Assembly: GCA_015680685.1 (NCBI GenBank) | Contig: MNCI01016353.1 | Coordinates: 167,674-231,673, forward strand | Direction: 5' to 3' | DNA from: Gnetum montanum | Taxonomy: Eukaryota; Streptophyta; Gnetopsida; Gnetales; Gnetaceae | DNA: 64,000 nucleotides | Part shown: positions 36,319-47,628 of the stretch, piece after piece | How the letters are laid out: the number at the start of each line of letters is the position of its first letter | How positions within the stretch are numbered: position 1 is the first letter of the stretch | Position numbers and translations under genes: made by a program | The notes under the pieces: generated by a model | Told to the model about the DNA's origin: nothing | What the model saw: the letters and a program-made list of their open reading frames with translations, nothing else | Database searches by the model: none

Positions 36319-37577
36319 TGCTGATAACGTATATATTCTCAGTCAAGTAATTCGGTAACGTGCATTGAAATAGATGGCAAAATTTATTGTGTTACTATCT
36401 GAGGCAAAGGGTCAATCATTTGGACAACCATTTTCAGCTGCCCAGGGTGAATTGTTTGTGCATTTTTAAAATTAGTTATAAATGAAATTATGAGAAATTC
36501 TTAAAGATTCTAATTTTTTCTCAATGTAAAGAAGCCAGATCTGTAAGATCTGTACAGACTAGAGGATCTGTTATACCAATTATTTTGTAGAGAAGATATT
36601 AATAGCAATGGATCCTGAGTATAACAGATGTGTCTAATATTTATGCAGTTTGAACACTTTTATATCGTGACCTAAAACCAGCACTAGTATTTTAAATAAC
36701 TTATACAAAGTTCAGCTTGAAATGTGCCATTGTAGTGCTAGTGAAGCCATGTAATGAATAGAAGGAATGAACTCATATTGGAATGTAATATCGAAGTGAT
36801 TTTATTGAATCAGAGCACCAATTGCTTAGATATTGTTTCTCTTCTGGTATTCTTATTCCTCTCCGGTTTTCTGTTTTTTATGTTTTCTAGGAACACAACT
36901 TAGGAAAATTCTTGGTTGATTGGTTTCCCTACCTAGAGTACAGTTTGAAAGGAAAGTTTGTTCAATCATCATCATCATTGTGGCCTTATGTTCAGAAGAC
37001 GATTTTCAATGGAATAGTCTTTTCTGATGCTGCTACCTGCTATTAGAATGAGAGTACATTTTGTCAGATAAAATTTGTTCAATTCTGTTTAGCTTAAAAG
37101 AAGGGAATATAATTTGGCCGGTATAGGTTGTTTTGTTGTTGTTGCCTATGTGTAAAAGCTTGTGAGGAAGTTCAAAAGGCTATTCTCAAGATCTAAAAGC
37201 CTAAAAAGGTCTCGGGACGGGGAAAAATCCGTATGTGATGTTTATTTGATATTTAGTTTTAGATTTATTAATATATGTTCATGTTCAAGGAAGTCTAGGT
37301 ATAAACTGGAATGTTAAATTTTTGAAGGTTCTAATAAGGATTCATTATTTCCTTGGTTGGAAATTCAAAACCATTGAGGTTTCAAGGATTTCTCAAGCAT
37401 TTGAAGCTGATTTTTCATTTATCAATGTTATTTTGCTGATTTGAGATCTCTTATTTGGGCTTTCTTCCAAGTATCCTTTTCTATCTTAATTTCTAGATGA
37501 ATTTGATGTTCAAGAAGCCATTAATGCTTGTATGAAGTTCATGTATAAATGTATTCACTAGTTCTGATTCTCCAACC
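36319..37577 (+). other. 3' flank and probable 3'UTR
   Basis: No open frame of note. A canonical AATAAA was not found within 700 bases of the stop; near-variants such as AATGAATAG near 36755 exist, so the polyadenylation site is unresolved. The stretch from about 36900 to 37577 shows nothing recognisable. Confidence 0.5.
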
Positions 37578-38817
37578 CTAGATCTAGTGCTCTTAGAAAT
37601 ACCGAAAGCCCAAATGGAGCAATTAAAGGGTGACTTTGAAAGTTGCATCAAACACGACCCTAAGGCTTATTAGAGATGTTTAGCTAATGGGACAATAGAT
37701 GGATGTTGGAGCAAACCCATCTCCTAGAGCATCTACATTGCTTGCGTCACTTAGGCAAAGTGAGTATTTTTGGTTTATTCATTTTAGTTATTTCATATGT
37801 CAATGTTTTCATAGTCACATGGTTATTTAGCTATTTAGGTTTGATTGTTTCAATGGTTGTATCATTTTCATTTTAAATTGGCTATATTTGTTACATTTTG
37901 TTTTACATGATGCATTGATGTTAAGACTAATGGGCCATTCTTTCATTATGTTGCAAAGGTTACTCCATTAGTTGAAGTTACGGTTATCACTTTAGGATGC
38001 GCTAAGGAGACCTTGACCCTCAAGTTCGATGAGGTGGAAGTTGCATAGGATTGGTCATCTAACTAGGCATTTGAGGCTGTCCATGCAAGGATCATTCACG
38101 TTGGCTTGCTTGACCTCTTTATGGTCCCAAGCCTAATCGTTCCCACTACGAAGATGTTGAACATCATTGACTCTTTTACCAAAGGAGTTAGGTGGTTTGT
38201 CACCTGTGTTCACGGTGTGATCGTTGTTTTGGATGTTAACGAATCCACCTTCAATGGCCTCTTTGGTGTCCCTAATGAGGGCAAGACAATCATCACCAAA
38301 GCAAGGAAGGAGGTGAACCACCAGGAGAAGGTGGAGTGGTTAAACACCTGCTGTCGCTCTAAGGGGCTCTCTTCAAGCCAGTTCCAAGGTCCAAAGGCTA
38401 GAGTGATGTATTTCCTATTTTGATCTTGTGTGTTTTCTAAGTTGCTATCATAGGGGAAGATCATGGGCATGGAGCAAGCTTGGACCATGAAGTAGGTCGA
38501 ATGTGCTTGATTCAATTGGGCTGCTCATTTGGTTTCTTGGTTGTAGTGGGAAATCCTAAAGTTTTGGAAAAACGTGAAGATGAAGTGCCATGTGCATTTC
38601 ATACTTTTTGCAGCTTATCTTTGAAGGTTTGCGGAGTTCCTCGTGGTGAAGAAGGATGGGTGATGGATAACCCAAGATCCATCCCAACTCATCAAGCCTT
38701 GGGTGAGGCACCTTGTTTCGACCATGCATGTCTAGGATCCACCAAAAGGTGTTGGTGAACTACTGTTCATTACCACCAAGGGGATTGATGGTAGATGTGC
38801 ATTCCTTGATAGCATGG
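37578..38817 (+). pseudogene. Unrecognised degenerate coding region, 5' part
   Basis: A frame starting LDLVLLEIPKAQMEQLKGD near 37578 runs with scattered TAG codons to about 37760. It resumes after an apparent intron at about 37959 with GCAKETLTLKFDEVEVA. The best segment (38106-38423) has RWFVTCVHGVIVVLDVNEST and FNGLFGVPNEGK, loosely like the strand-loop pattern of retroelement-associated plant transposon proteins. It ends FITTKGIDGRCAFLDS directly at LTR element 1 and continues at 45713. In-frame stops sit where CAG would be expected. The family is not identified. Confidence 0.45.
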
Positions 38818-39594
38818 TGATGAGCTGTGATATTGTGTATGCGATATTGCAACCCGTCGCAATGTTTATAAATAAGAGGCAGCTTTCTATGTTTTAGGCA
38901 CTTAGACTTAGACCCTTAGCCAAACTATAGCAGTTTTACCATTCTAGAGTTAGAATAATTTCCATGAGCCCGCAGTAGGAGTCTTAGAGTGAACGAATCT
39001 TTATTTGAGCAAATTGTACTTGAGCACACATTTGTGTACAACAATAAAGACGAACTTTCTGATAAACCTTGCAGCATGTGGACTAAGCTAAATAGGATTT
39101 AATTATTGTTAAATGTTTAAATGCTTTCCTAGATAATTAATCTTTCTAAACCTTTGACTCTCCTAGTTAAGTGCATTCAGTACGACCGTTTCGAGCACGT
39201 GTGTAACGCTTGGTAACCTAGTAACTAGTAGTGTTTGGTAATCCTAGCAGCGTTGCATTGGTTCAGGGTGTGTGCGGCAAGTGGGAATGGATACTGGTGT
39301 TAGGACAATTAGAACTTAGTTAGTGAATAGTTAATGAAAGTTAGTTACTTAATTCTCTTCACCGTCCCTATTAGCATAAGACATTAAAAAGATAAAAGAT
39401 ATAAAAATCATATACCTCAAGCTTACTTAACCATACAACCATGACAATACAAGTAAGTTTGGGAAGACAGCGATTGATTAACCTTAAGTGTTTCATTAAG
39501 GCGTGTAAGCACTTAGTCCTTGGAGTTCGACCGAATCTTGCATGAGACACTCGTATTTGTATGGTTGAGTGTAGGGGTACCTCGCCACTCATCA
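38818..39594 (+). repeat. Element 1 5' LTR
   Basis: 777 bp bounded by TGATGAG...CTCATCA. TATAAATA lies at 38867-38874. The first 61 bases differ from the 3' LTR at nine sites, all transitions, pointing to cytosine-deamination ageing after insertion. Confidence 0.95.
38867..38874 (+). promoter_or_regulatory. Element 1 LTR TATA box
   Basis: TATAAATA is conserved at the same place in the 3' LTR (44983-44990) and in element 2 (49376-49383). It most likely directs pol II transcription of the element. Confidence 0.7.
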
Positions 39595-39595
39595 T

Positions 39596-39613
39596 TGGTG
39601 CCGTTGTCGGGGA
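39596..39613 (+). promoter_or_regulatory. Element 1 primer binding site (tRNA-Asp type)
   Basis: TGGTGCCGTTGTCGGGGA starts one to two bases after the LTR. It matches the TGGCGCCGTTGCCGGGGA site used by Athila-like elements, complementary to the 3' end of tRNA-Asp, apart from two C to T changes. Confidence 0.8.
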
Positions 39614-39740
39614 CTTAGTTGTTTGTGCGCTACGTAGAACATAGGAGATCATTCATATTGTTGGGACGCTCGAACGAACCCTTATAGTTGATTAAAAGAA
39701 AAATAAGACAACGGTAAACAACACACCGAACAAGACAAAG

Positions 39741-41930
39741 ATGTCTTTTTCTTCGCACAAAAGCATTTCACCACCTAGGACTCACACAAAAGACAGTCGG
39801 TGGCACAACACATGTAACCAAGATCCGCCAGTGCCTCAACAGTTCTGTGTGGTATATATTCATCACGATGAATATGTACCTAACTTTACCTTTATTCTCC
39901 ATCAAGATGAACAACTGCGTTGGAGAGACTTGGAGGGTAACATATTGTTGCCTCCAGATCGAGCAATCCCCAACATGCTTTTTCGTGCTCTCGCACGAGT
40001 AGGCATGTCACAGTTATACGTAGAATACGTTGCATGCGATTATGGCATAAGGGATTACCATCTCACAAAAGTGCAATGTCAAAGGGACTTGCGACAGGAG
40101 AGATACTATACATCGTTGAAGGGCAAAGGACCCCATAACGCTCCACCTGTCTTAAGCAAAATTGAGGGTGGTGAACCTATTTCAATAGGTTCTCCACAAA
40201 ATGATGTTTCCCCTCTTAATGATGGTGAGGAGGTGGTGTATCAGAATCTTCACTCCACGATTCACGGTCCTGGTTCTGATCCCCACAAACACCAAGTGTT
40301 CAACGAGGGAACACAAACACATGATAAGGGCGGGCAGTTTGATCGCCATCACGATCGGGGCCGAGACCACCGAAGAGAAGGTAGGAAACATCATCATGGC
40401 GATGGTTCTCCTTCTTCACCTTCATCGTCATATTCACCCTCTCCTTCAGTATCATGACGCAGTTATAAGGAACTTAACCATGAGGATAAAGGTAAACAGA
40501 GTGAGAAACCTCGACGAGAGAGTTGAGAATGAGGATGAGGGCACTCTAGAGAATCATGGCATGGGAGAAGGGAAAGTAGGGAACCATGTAGACATCATAG
40601 ACGCAATGAACGAAATGACGACGAAGAACCCCTACTCGCAACCCGAAGCATGTTAGACATCACGGAGGCCGTAAGAATTTCCAAAAGGCACCAAAAAGAT
40701 AACAGGATCAAGAGGTTAGATATGAATAACCTCCCACACTTTNNNNNNNNNNNNNNNNNNNNNNNNNNNNNNNNNNNNNNNNNNNNNNNNNNNNNNNNNN
40801 AAATCCAAGGATGGAAGCAGGGAACTCATGAACCCTTGGATGCTATCATGGGCCGATACTATGCATTGTTACATTGTTGCCCGGGCCATGGTTACTCGCA
40901 GTAGGATCAATTACGCCATCTTGTAGATGGACTTAGGCATGAAACAAGGAGAACCCTTGGAACGTATGCCCAAGGGAGATTATCAGAGCTTAGGTCCCAT
41001 TAGATCCATAGATTGTTGGAGCAAGTAGCTAAAGAAGAAGGAGAGCTATATAAGAGAGAAAGTGCGGAAGAGTACAACCGCGATCTTTCTCTCTGAAAGA
41101 GGGGAGTGAGATTCTGTGAGGAGGAGGAAGAGTCACCACTCAAAGAGATGGTGAATAGGAAAACCTTGCCACTCCAAAAATTAACAACAAAAGTGTTGGC
41201 GAAGGTAGACCAAATGTGGGACTCCTTGAATAGTAGATTTGAAACCTTTTTTAAAATTGTAGAGGAGTCTAAGGAGTGAGGTAGTGACTATGATAAAAAG
41301 AAAAAGAGGGATGTGGACCATGCACGTAACAAAGGTAAGGGTAAAATGGCCATCATCGAAGAGGTTGTGGATTTTGATACGGACAATGACGGTGGATGTG
41401 AGATATGCAAATATGACCATCCTAAGGGATGCTGCCTAGTAATCTCACACCTACAAGAGTCTGGGGGTGTATGCACTCAACCCACGACTTAACAAATGAC
41501 AAGCACCCCGACGGTTACCTTATCCCCAAGGTAACTTGAAGCAGTTCACCAACCATTAACGTATTATCCAAGTGGAACTTTGCCACAGTCTATTGAGCAA
41601 CACCAGCAGTGGCAATACCCACAGTCATGGGGGATGCCACCACCAAGGCAACAATACCCTTACCGGCAACCGGATCCATATGACTATTACATGCAGCAGC
41701 CAATCTCTCCACGTGACTTTGTTGGTCATGTGACACCACAACGTCACTACCAAGCTCAGGAGTATTATAGGACTCCTTCTCTTGGGAGAGACAACCCACA
41801 GACATACCATCCTCCAAACCCATCTGCAACTCTCACATCGATAGCTCCATTACCACCTGCTCCAGCAATGCAAGGGGAACTCCCCACTCAATCGCAGCAA
41901 CGCAATACTTTGAGAGTTGTAAACCTTTAA
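39741..41930 (+). pseudogene. Element 1 gag
   Basis: The ATG at 39741 opens 238 codons (to 40457), with VYIHHDEYVPNFTFILHQDE and a His/Arg/Ser-rich tail. The same frame then passes several TGA codons at expected CGA and re-opens at 40650 (LDITEAVRISKRHQKDNRI). A run of N interrupts the gag core. The C-terminal part has a knuckle-like CEICKYDHPKGCC (C-x2-C-x3-H-x3-C, near 41400) and a Pro/Gln/Tyr-rich region (41580-41930). Homology to element 2 runs through its full length. Confidence 0.8.
40743..40800. other. Assembly gap (58 N)
   Basis: Fifty-eight undetermined bases within gag of element 1. The homologous interval in element 2 (51207-51443) is 237 bp, so the true gap is probably about 180 bp longer. 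Confidence 0.95.
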
Positions 41931-42083
41931 CCTGCTGTTGGTTTTGACAACCGTACAAAGAGAAGACCTTTCTTTAGAACCAACAGTCCAACTAAGCTCT
42001 CACAACCACAAGCAGTTGAGCCTCTGAATGCTTCTCCATCAAATAAGGCTTCAAAGCTCCCTTCAAACCAAAAACAGAGCTCA

Positions 42084-42590
42084 ATGCACACAGTTATGTT
42101 AACACATGCCGTTACTGACTGGATTAAGGAGGGCCACCTTCCCAGGAAATTCTCTGATCTTGGAAGTCCTTTAATTTATCTCCAAGTCGCTGAGAATGAA
42201 CCATGTAAAGCTCTTCTGGACTCAGGTTTTGGAGTCAACTTAATATCACAAGACATGTATAAAGCCTGGAACCTGCCTCCACTAAAGAAGAGCAATATTT
42301 GCTTAGAGCTGGCTGACCAGTCCATCAATGTTCCCTTGGGACTGATGAAGGACATCATTACCACTATGTGTGGGTGGTCATACCCAGCTGATTTCCTAGT
42401 GATACACGTAAACAATGAAAAAGGGGACTTCCCAATAATAATGGGAAGGGCATGGCTAAGTACCATAAATGCATGCCTAGGAATCCGCAATCTTTCCCTA
42501 GAAATATCTAAGGAAAACACTTTTGGGAAGATCGAGAGGAAGAAAGTTCCATGCATCACATACAGTGATACAGGGTGTGATTGCGTATAG
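42084..42590 (+). CDS. Element 1 retropepsin-like protease
   Basis: A 168-codon open frame with KALLDSGFGVNLIS, in which Asp-Ser-Gly is the aspartic-protease active-site triad, and GDFPIIMGRAWLST, the conserved flap-distal segment of plant Gypsy proteases. It would mature the gag polyprotein as a dimer. This is the best-preserved domain of the element. A short Cys-bearing downstream frame (42603-42977) continues into the integrase tail after the pol deletion. Confidence 0.85.
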   Translation: MHTVMLTHAVTDWIKEGHLPRKFSDLGSPLIYLQVAENEPCKALLDSGFGVNLISQDMYKAWNLPPLKKSNICLELADQSINVPLGLMKDIITTMCGWSYPADFLVIHVNNEKGDFPIIMGRAWLSTINACLGIRNLSLEISKENTFGKIERKKVPCITYSDTGCDCV

Positions 42591-42871
42591 GAATGTTCAA
42601 CATTGCCTGCATGCAACCGGTGTGCCCAAGAAATTAACATACACAAGTGCCTGTATGTAGCAACCACACAACAAGAAGACACCCAGTGGTTCATAGCTAA
42701 TCAAGAGAGCAACTCACCAACGTGCATGGAACGAACTCAGGGAACAACCTGTGCCCACGTCAAAAGCATAGATGCACTGAAGCAAGAGTGTCGCCAACTT
42801 CCAACCCTTAACCTGAAAACATCAATAAGTGGAAGCTGGAAATTCCTAAAAACTTCAAACAAGTGCTCTGA

Positions 42872-42977
42872 TAAAAGATTACTAGTTAATGTGCAACAGA
42901 CTAAACCTTACCATAAATCTAGAATGGTCAATGCACATTACACATCGGAGAAAGGACAATCTCGCTCATTATTTTAG
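42872..42977 (+). pseudogene. Element 1 integrase C-terminal remnant after pol deletion
   Basis: DKRLLVNVQQTKPYH here aligns with the element 2 segment at about 56226-56275 (LVNIQQIKPFH). The bases just left align with element 2 near 53500-53519, upstream of its RT. This places the deletion junction at about 42872. Confidence 0.75.
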
Positions 42978-44933
42978 ATCTCCCCCTTCCAACTTAGTCA
43001 TGGGGGAGATGGCCACCTATGCTGATCAATCAAGGTCCTTAGTTCCTTTTTTTTAAAAAAAGTTTTTGTTTTACAAATTTCTTTAATCTTTCTTGTTTTT
43101 GTTTTGCAACATTGTTCATACTTTTTCGTTTAGTTGTGTGTTTATTTATTTTGTTAAGTCTTTCACCTAATAAGTGCTCCTGAAGATGGTATGAACCGTA
43201 TTCCATTGATTGCTAATGTTTGGTTTTTACCTTTGAGTTATGATATTGATACTAAGGTATGGTTCTTTTGATATAATAGGCAATGAGTCCATGTCATCCA
43301 TGCATCCACGAAATTCTATGGTCTCTCTTGACTTGGAACCGTACAGTCCCTTTCCTTCAATAATACAAACTATCAATGAATTGGTGATTGGGTATTTCTC
43401 AAACTAAGGAAGGACTCAAGTATTGAAAAGGGTGTGACTTCAAGGGAACTTGATGCATTTGTGTTGGCCATTCTCTTTGGTGCTTGAATGTTTTCTTCTT
43501 GAGTTTTCCTTACCATTTCAACGTTGCTTCATTATTGGGAAGCTGAGCCAATAAAAATAATAAGTCTTTGCATGGTGTGGTTCTCACGCAAAAAAAAGAA
43601 AAGAGAAAAAGAGGAAAAGTAAAAAGAAAAAAAAGTGAAAAGTAAGAATTCAAAGTACACCCCTTAGACGAAATAATCATCTGGGCTACAAGCACTGGTT
43701 ATGGAACTAAATAAACATGTTCCCTTTAACTAAGGCCCCTTCTTGCTTCCTACTTTCTCCTCTTTCGTTTCGTCAGAATGACAGTGACTTTTTGGCAGAG
43801 GCATTCTTGTTACTTCATGTGGATGGATTGGCCAAATGTATTAATGCGAATTCACTGAATGTGGATTGTTTGAGGCTGAATTTGGAATGAGATCTACTAA
43901 GTCACATTAGCCATTAATACCCAAGGGGCTATACATCACCTTATTCTTGAGACTCCATTCCATTCTCTTCTTTCCACCCTTATTTCTCCATTTTCCACCT
44001 CATTGCCAGTTGTATCAATAGTCTATATTTTGGTTGATGCATTGTTTTCTTTTTGGTAAACTCTTGTGGTTAAGACTTTAACTATTTTTTCCAAATGACA
44101 TTTCCAAAGCCTATGGACTCTTTGAACGTGGGATTGTCAGGGCATTATGGGCATGAGCCTGCTTTGGGGAGAACCCACTGACATTCCTATTTGATGCATC
44201 CATTAATTTCTTTCCCTTAAACATTCAAGCGATCACCATTTATTTTGTTCATCTCCATCTCTGACATCCATTTTATCGGTGTTGCCATTGTTTCTTTTTC
44301 TCCATCTTTCTTATTCTTTATCTTTTTCCATTATCTTGCTACTGGAGGTTCGCTCTTAGTCATGGGGGTCCTGGTTCAATTTTTTTGATTTTCTCTTAAC
44401 CCCTACACCTCAGGTAGTCACCAGTATTATATCTCCAGATCTGCATTAGCCATATCACAACTTAACCAATGGACCTTACACTGAGGCAAGGTATCAACTG
44501 CATTGTGATTCATTTACCCTTGCTAATATAAGACTATGTTGTGTGTGTAGATGACAATGATACACCAATGGATTGGATTTGGAGGGAACACTTGGAATGG
44601 ACTGGTGTTGAAGTAGTTATGCAAGGAACAAGATTGATGGTGCGGTTATGGATGGACAACGGAAGGCGCAATCTTGGCATTGGCAGCAACAAACTTCTTA
44701 TTTTCTCTCTATTTCTCTCTCTCTTCTCTCTCAGCTGCCAAATAAGGTTGAATGTCAAATGTGTATAGTGTTCACTCTTATTATCATGAACACTAATTTT
44801 GTCATGTATTGTAATGATGATCCATTCAAATGTCACCCCATTCACCATTAGTGTCATTCAAGTCAATAATCCCATACCTTCCCAATATTTTGTAAGGAAC
44901 TCAAGGATGAGTTTTTATTCAGTCATGGGGGTA
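42978..44933 (+). other. Element 1 long untranslated region before the 3' LTR
   Basis: About 1.95 kb without a real open frame, yet alignable in places with the same region of element 2 (56330-58437). Athila-type elements often carry an env-like ORF here, but none is recognisable. AGTCATGGGGG occurs at 42996, 44358 and again as the polypurine tract at 44921. Confidence 0.7.
44921..44933 (+). promoter_or_regulatory. Element 1 polypurine tract
   Basis: AGTCATGGGGGTA abuts the 3' LTR and should prime plus-strand synthesis. The same G-run occurs before the element 2 3' LTR. Confidence 0.7.
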
Positions 44934-45707
44934 TGATGAGCCACGATATTGCGTACACGATATCGCAACCCATCGCAATGTCTATAAATAAGAGGCGGCT
45001 TTCCATGTTTTAGGCACTTAGACTTAGACCCTTAGCCAAACTATAGCAGTTTTATCATTTGAGAGTTAGAATAATTTCCATGTGTCCGCAGTAGGAGTCT
45101 TAAAGTGAACGAATTTTTATTCGAGCAAATTGTACTTGAGCATACATTTGTGTACGAAAATAAAGACAAACTTTCTGATAAACCTTGCAGCATGTGGACT
45201 AAGCTAAATAAGATTTAATTATTGTTAAATGTTTAAATGCTTTCCTAGATAATTAATCTCTCTAAACCCTTGACTCTCTTAGTTAAGTGCATTCAGTAAA
45301 ACTGCTTCGAGCACATGTGTAACGCTTGGTAACCCAGTAACGAGTAGCGTTTGATAATCCTAGTAGCATTGCACTGGTTCAGGGTGTGTGCGACAAGTGG
45401 GAATGGATACTGGTGCTAGGACAATTAGAACTTAGTTAGTGAATAGTTAATGAAAGTTAGTTACTTAATTCTCTTCACCTTCCCTATTAGCATAAGACAT
45501 TAAAAAGATAAAAGATATAAAAATCATATACCTCAAGCTTACTTAACCATACTGTGACAATACAAGTAAGTTTGGGAAGACAGTAATTGATTAACCTTAA
45601 GTGTTTCATTAAGGCGCGTAAGCACTTAGTCCTTGGAGTTCAACCGGATCGCGCGTGAGACGCTTGTATTTGTATGGTTGAGTGTAGGGGTACCTCGCCA
45701 CTTATCA
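44934..45707 (+). repeat. Element 1 3' LTR
   Basis: 774 bp, three bases shorter than the 5' LTR because of a small indel (near 45551). It ends CTTATCA followed by CATGG, the target duplication. Confidence 0.95.
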
Positions 45708-45712
45708 CATGG

Positions 45713-47628
45713 GGAGGGAGCCCCATGTTGATTATGGGAACATTGGAAAGGCCAAAAAGTTGCTTGCTAAAGCTAAGGGTTTATCTAGGATAAAACTAAA
45801 GAGGCCTTTGGTGGATGAGATAGTGCCAGTGATTGAGGAGCTTTTGAAGAGAGTGTTGATCGTTAAGCTTAGAGGGGTGCAACATGATGTGAGAGGTATT
45901 TTGTTTTATTATTTTCTGTTAATTTGTTTTAAGGTCATGGTTTTAAGTGATGTAATTGATTTGCTTGTTTTGTCTTAGGCAAAATGTGCTAAGTTACTCT
46001 ATGTTTTAAGGTTGTTGTTATTGTAGGCAAGCAACAAGAGCAAGTGGATATAGTAGCAGCAGCATCGGTTGAGGCGAAACAAAGACATTAAGAAGAGGAG
46101 GTATTGTGACGTTATGAGGATAATGTGTTGCAACACCATGAGGATGAGGGTTTACCTAATCCTCCCTTGGATAGCTTTGATGCCTTGTTCGAGGATCCAC
46201 ACTTAGGTAAACCTCCTACCATCACATCTAAGGGTCTCTTAGGTATTTGTGATTTTTAGTTTTACATGTTGTATGCATTATTTTTCATTGTTTCATGTTT
46301 GACCTTGGCTATAGTTGTTAATTGTTCGTTATACTTGTTATAGCTCCAAAGTCTTAGGTCAAAGCTTCCACCTCCATCTTTTGCATGAAACCATGGGTGG
46401 ATACCCTCGATAGGTTTGAATTCATGCGAAGCATAGTTGAAGACATGATTGGCCAGTTGTAGTAGATAGCTCTAGAAATTGGCAAGAGTTCTAATCCGTT
46501 TTTCCTTCATTGTTTACTTGTTTTGGTGTTTTACATGGCTTCTTTGGTTATATAATTTTTTTCATCTTTCATTTTTTAGTTATTATCTGGTTTTACTTGA
46601 ATTTTGTTGTTTTATGTTGTTTACAATGCCTAAACTAAGATGGGATCCTAACCGGGCCATGGAGGTTGATGCATTGCTTGCCTTACCTCTTGATGTAGAA
46701 AATGTCCTACATAAGTTGTATGTGGGTGCCACTGGATGTGCACTCTCATGTGTCAAATCTTTGTAGGAAAGCAGACGCTCCAACAAGTTCATATTGGAAC
46801 AAGTTGTGGCATTGAGGAGGGAAAATAAGAAATTGATAGAGGAGGTAAAGGATCTTAAGGATTGTATGGAGTTCGTGGAGGCTCAGGTGACCAACAAGGA
46901 CTCCTTATGCACCAAGGAGATAACTTAGGCCTACTATTGGAATGCAATTCATGGCAAAGTTGCCCTTGCCAGAGAGGTAGCAGAACAAAAACTCCAAATA
47001 GATCTTATAAATTGCAAGGCTAGTGAATGTAAGGATTATTGTGCTTTGGTCCTTGAGTGGGGCCGAACACAAAAGGATCACAAGAGGATGGAAGATGCCA
47101 AGTGGGATGCCTACCTTAAATGGTTGCAGGAGGGGTCTACAGAATGTTGATGGTTGGATTTGTTCATGATGGAAATCAATGCGGAGGATACCTACAAGCT
47201 GTTTGTGAACATCATGGTTGTAGCCAACTCCCCCACTCACTAGATCACTACTACCTTAGGGGAGGTAACTACTGTCATGTTTTCACATGATCCACCCACA
47301 TGGAGTGATGTTGACAAGAGCAATATTCTCATGGGTATTAATCTTGGGGATGTATACTGGGCTAACATGTTTGAAGATTAGCTTCACCATTTGGAGGTTG
47401 GTCTTTAGAACTTCCCCGCATAGTATGTTGCTTTGGAACCCTCTTAGGTTTGCTTGTTTTAATTTTATTATGCTTTATTTTTTCATTTAAGTTATTAATT
47501 TGGTTTTGGTCATGTCTTGATTATTAATTGGTTTTTATGTTGTCATGTTACAGGCACCAGATGATGGCAACGGCCCCAACGGTGAAGGTGGAAATGATGC
47601 TCCACCCCCTCCTCCAGATGATCGTTAG
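45713..47628 (+). pseudogene. Unrecognised degenerate coding region, 3' part
   Basis: Continues the split coding region in frame after LTR element 1: GREPHVDYGNIGKAKKLLAK and KLKRPLVDEIVPVIEELLKR, with an apparent donor at about 45896. Later blocks at 46027-46207, 46350-46490 and 46625-47400 read in one sense with scattered stops. They include a coiled-coil-like stretch (ALRRENKKLIEEVKDLKD near 46815-46870). The last exon-like piece (about 47553-47628) encodes GNDAPPPPPDDR and a stop. Apparent introns and a Pro-rich end suggest a former intron-containing gene or an element-borne extra ORF. Its function is unknown. Confidence 0.45.

Larger units (their letters stand above)
38818..45707 (+). 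mobile_element. LTR retrotransposon 1 (Athila-like Ty3/Gypsy, gag-protease only)
   Basis: 6890 bases with 777-bp and 774-bp LTRs that begin TGATGAG and end with CTCATCA or CTTATCA, flanked by a perfect 5-bp target duplication CATGG (38813-38817 and 45708-45712). A primer site similar to the tRNA-Asp 3' end follows the 5' LTR, and a polypurine tract precedes the 3' LTR. It carries gag and a retropepsin. Compared with element 2 it lacks about 2.7 kb covering RT, RNase H and integrase, with the junction at about 42872. It is therefore non-autonomous, and its gag also has stops and an assembly gap. Confidence 0.96.

Noticed and set aside
42176-42694. 172-codon minus-strand frame
   Set aside because: It is the shadow of the element 1 protease frame.
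44541-44857. env-like ORF between pol and the 3' LTR of element 1
   Set aside because: The frames are under 110 codons and overlap on both strands. They lack a signal peptide or a convincing membrane anchor, and the element 2 counterpart is not open.
45709-45978. Stand-alone 89-residue protein starting at 45709
   Set aside because: Its ATG is made by the CATGG target duplication at the end of LTR element 1; the true frame continues from 38817.
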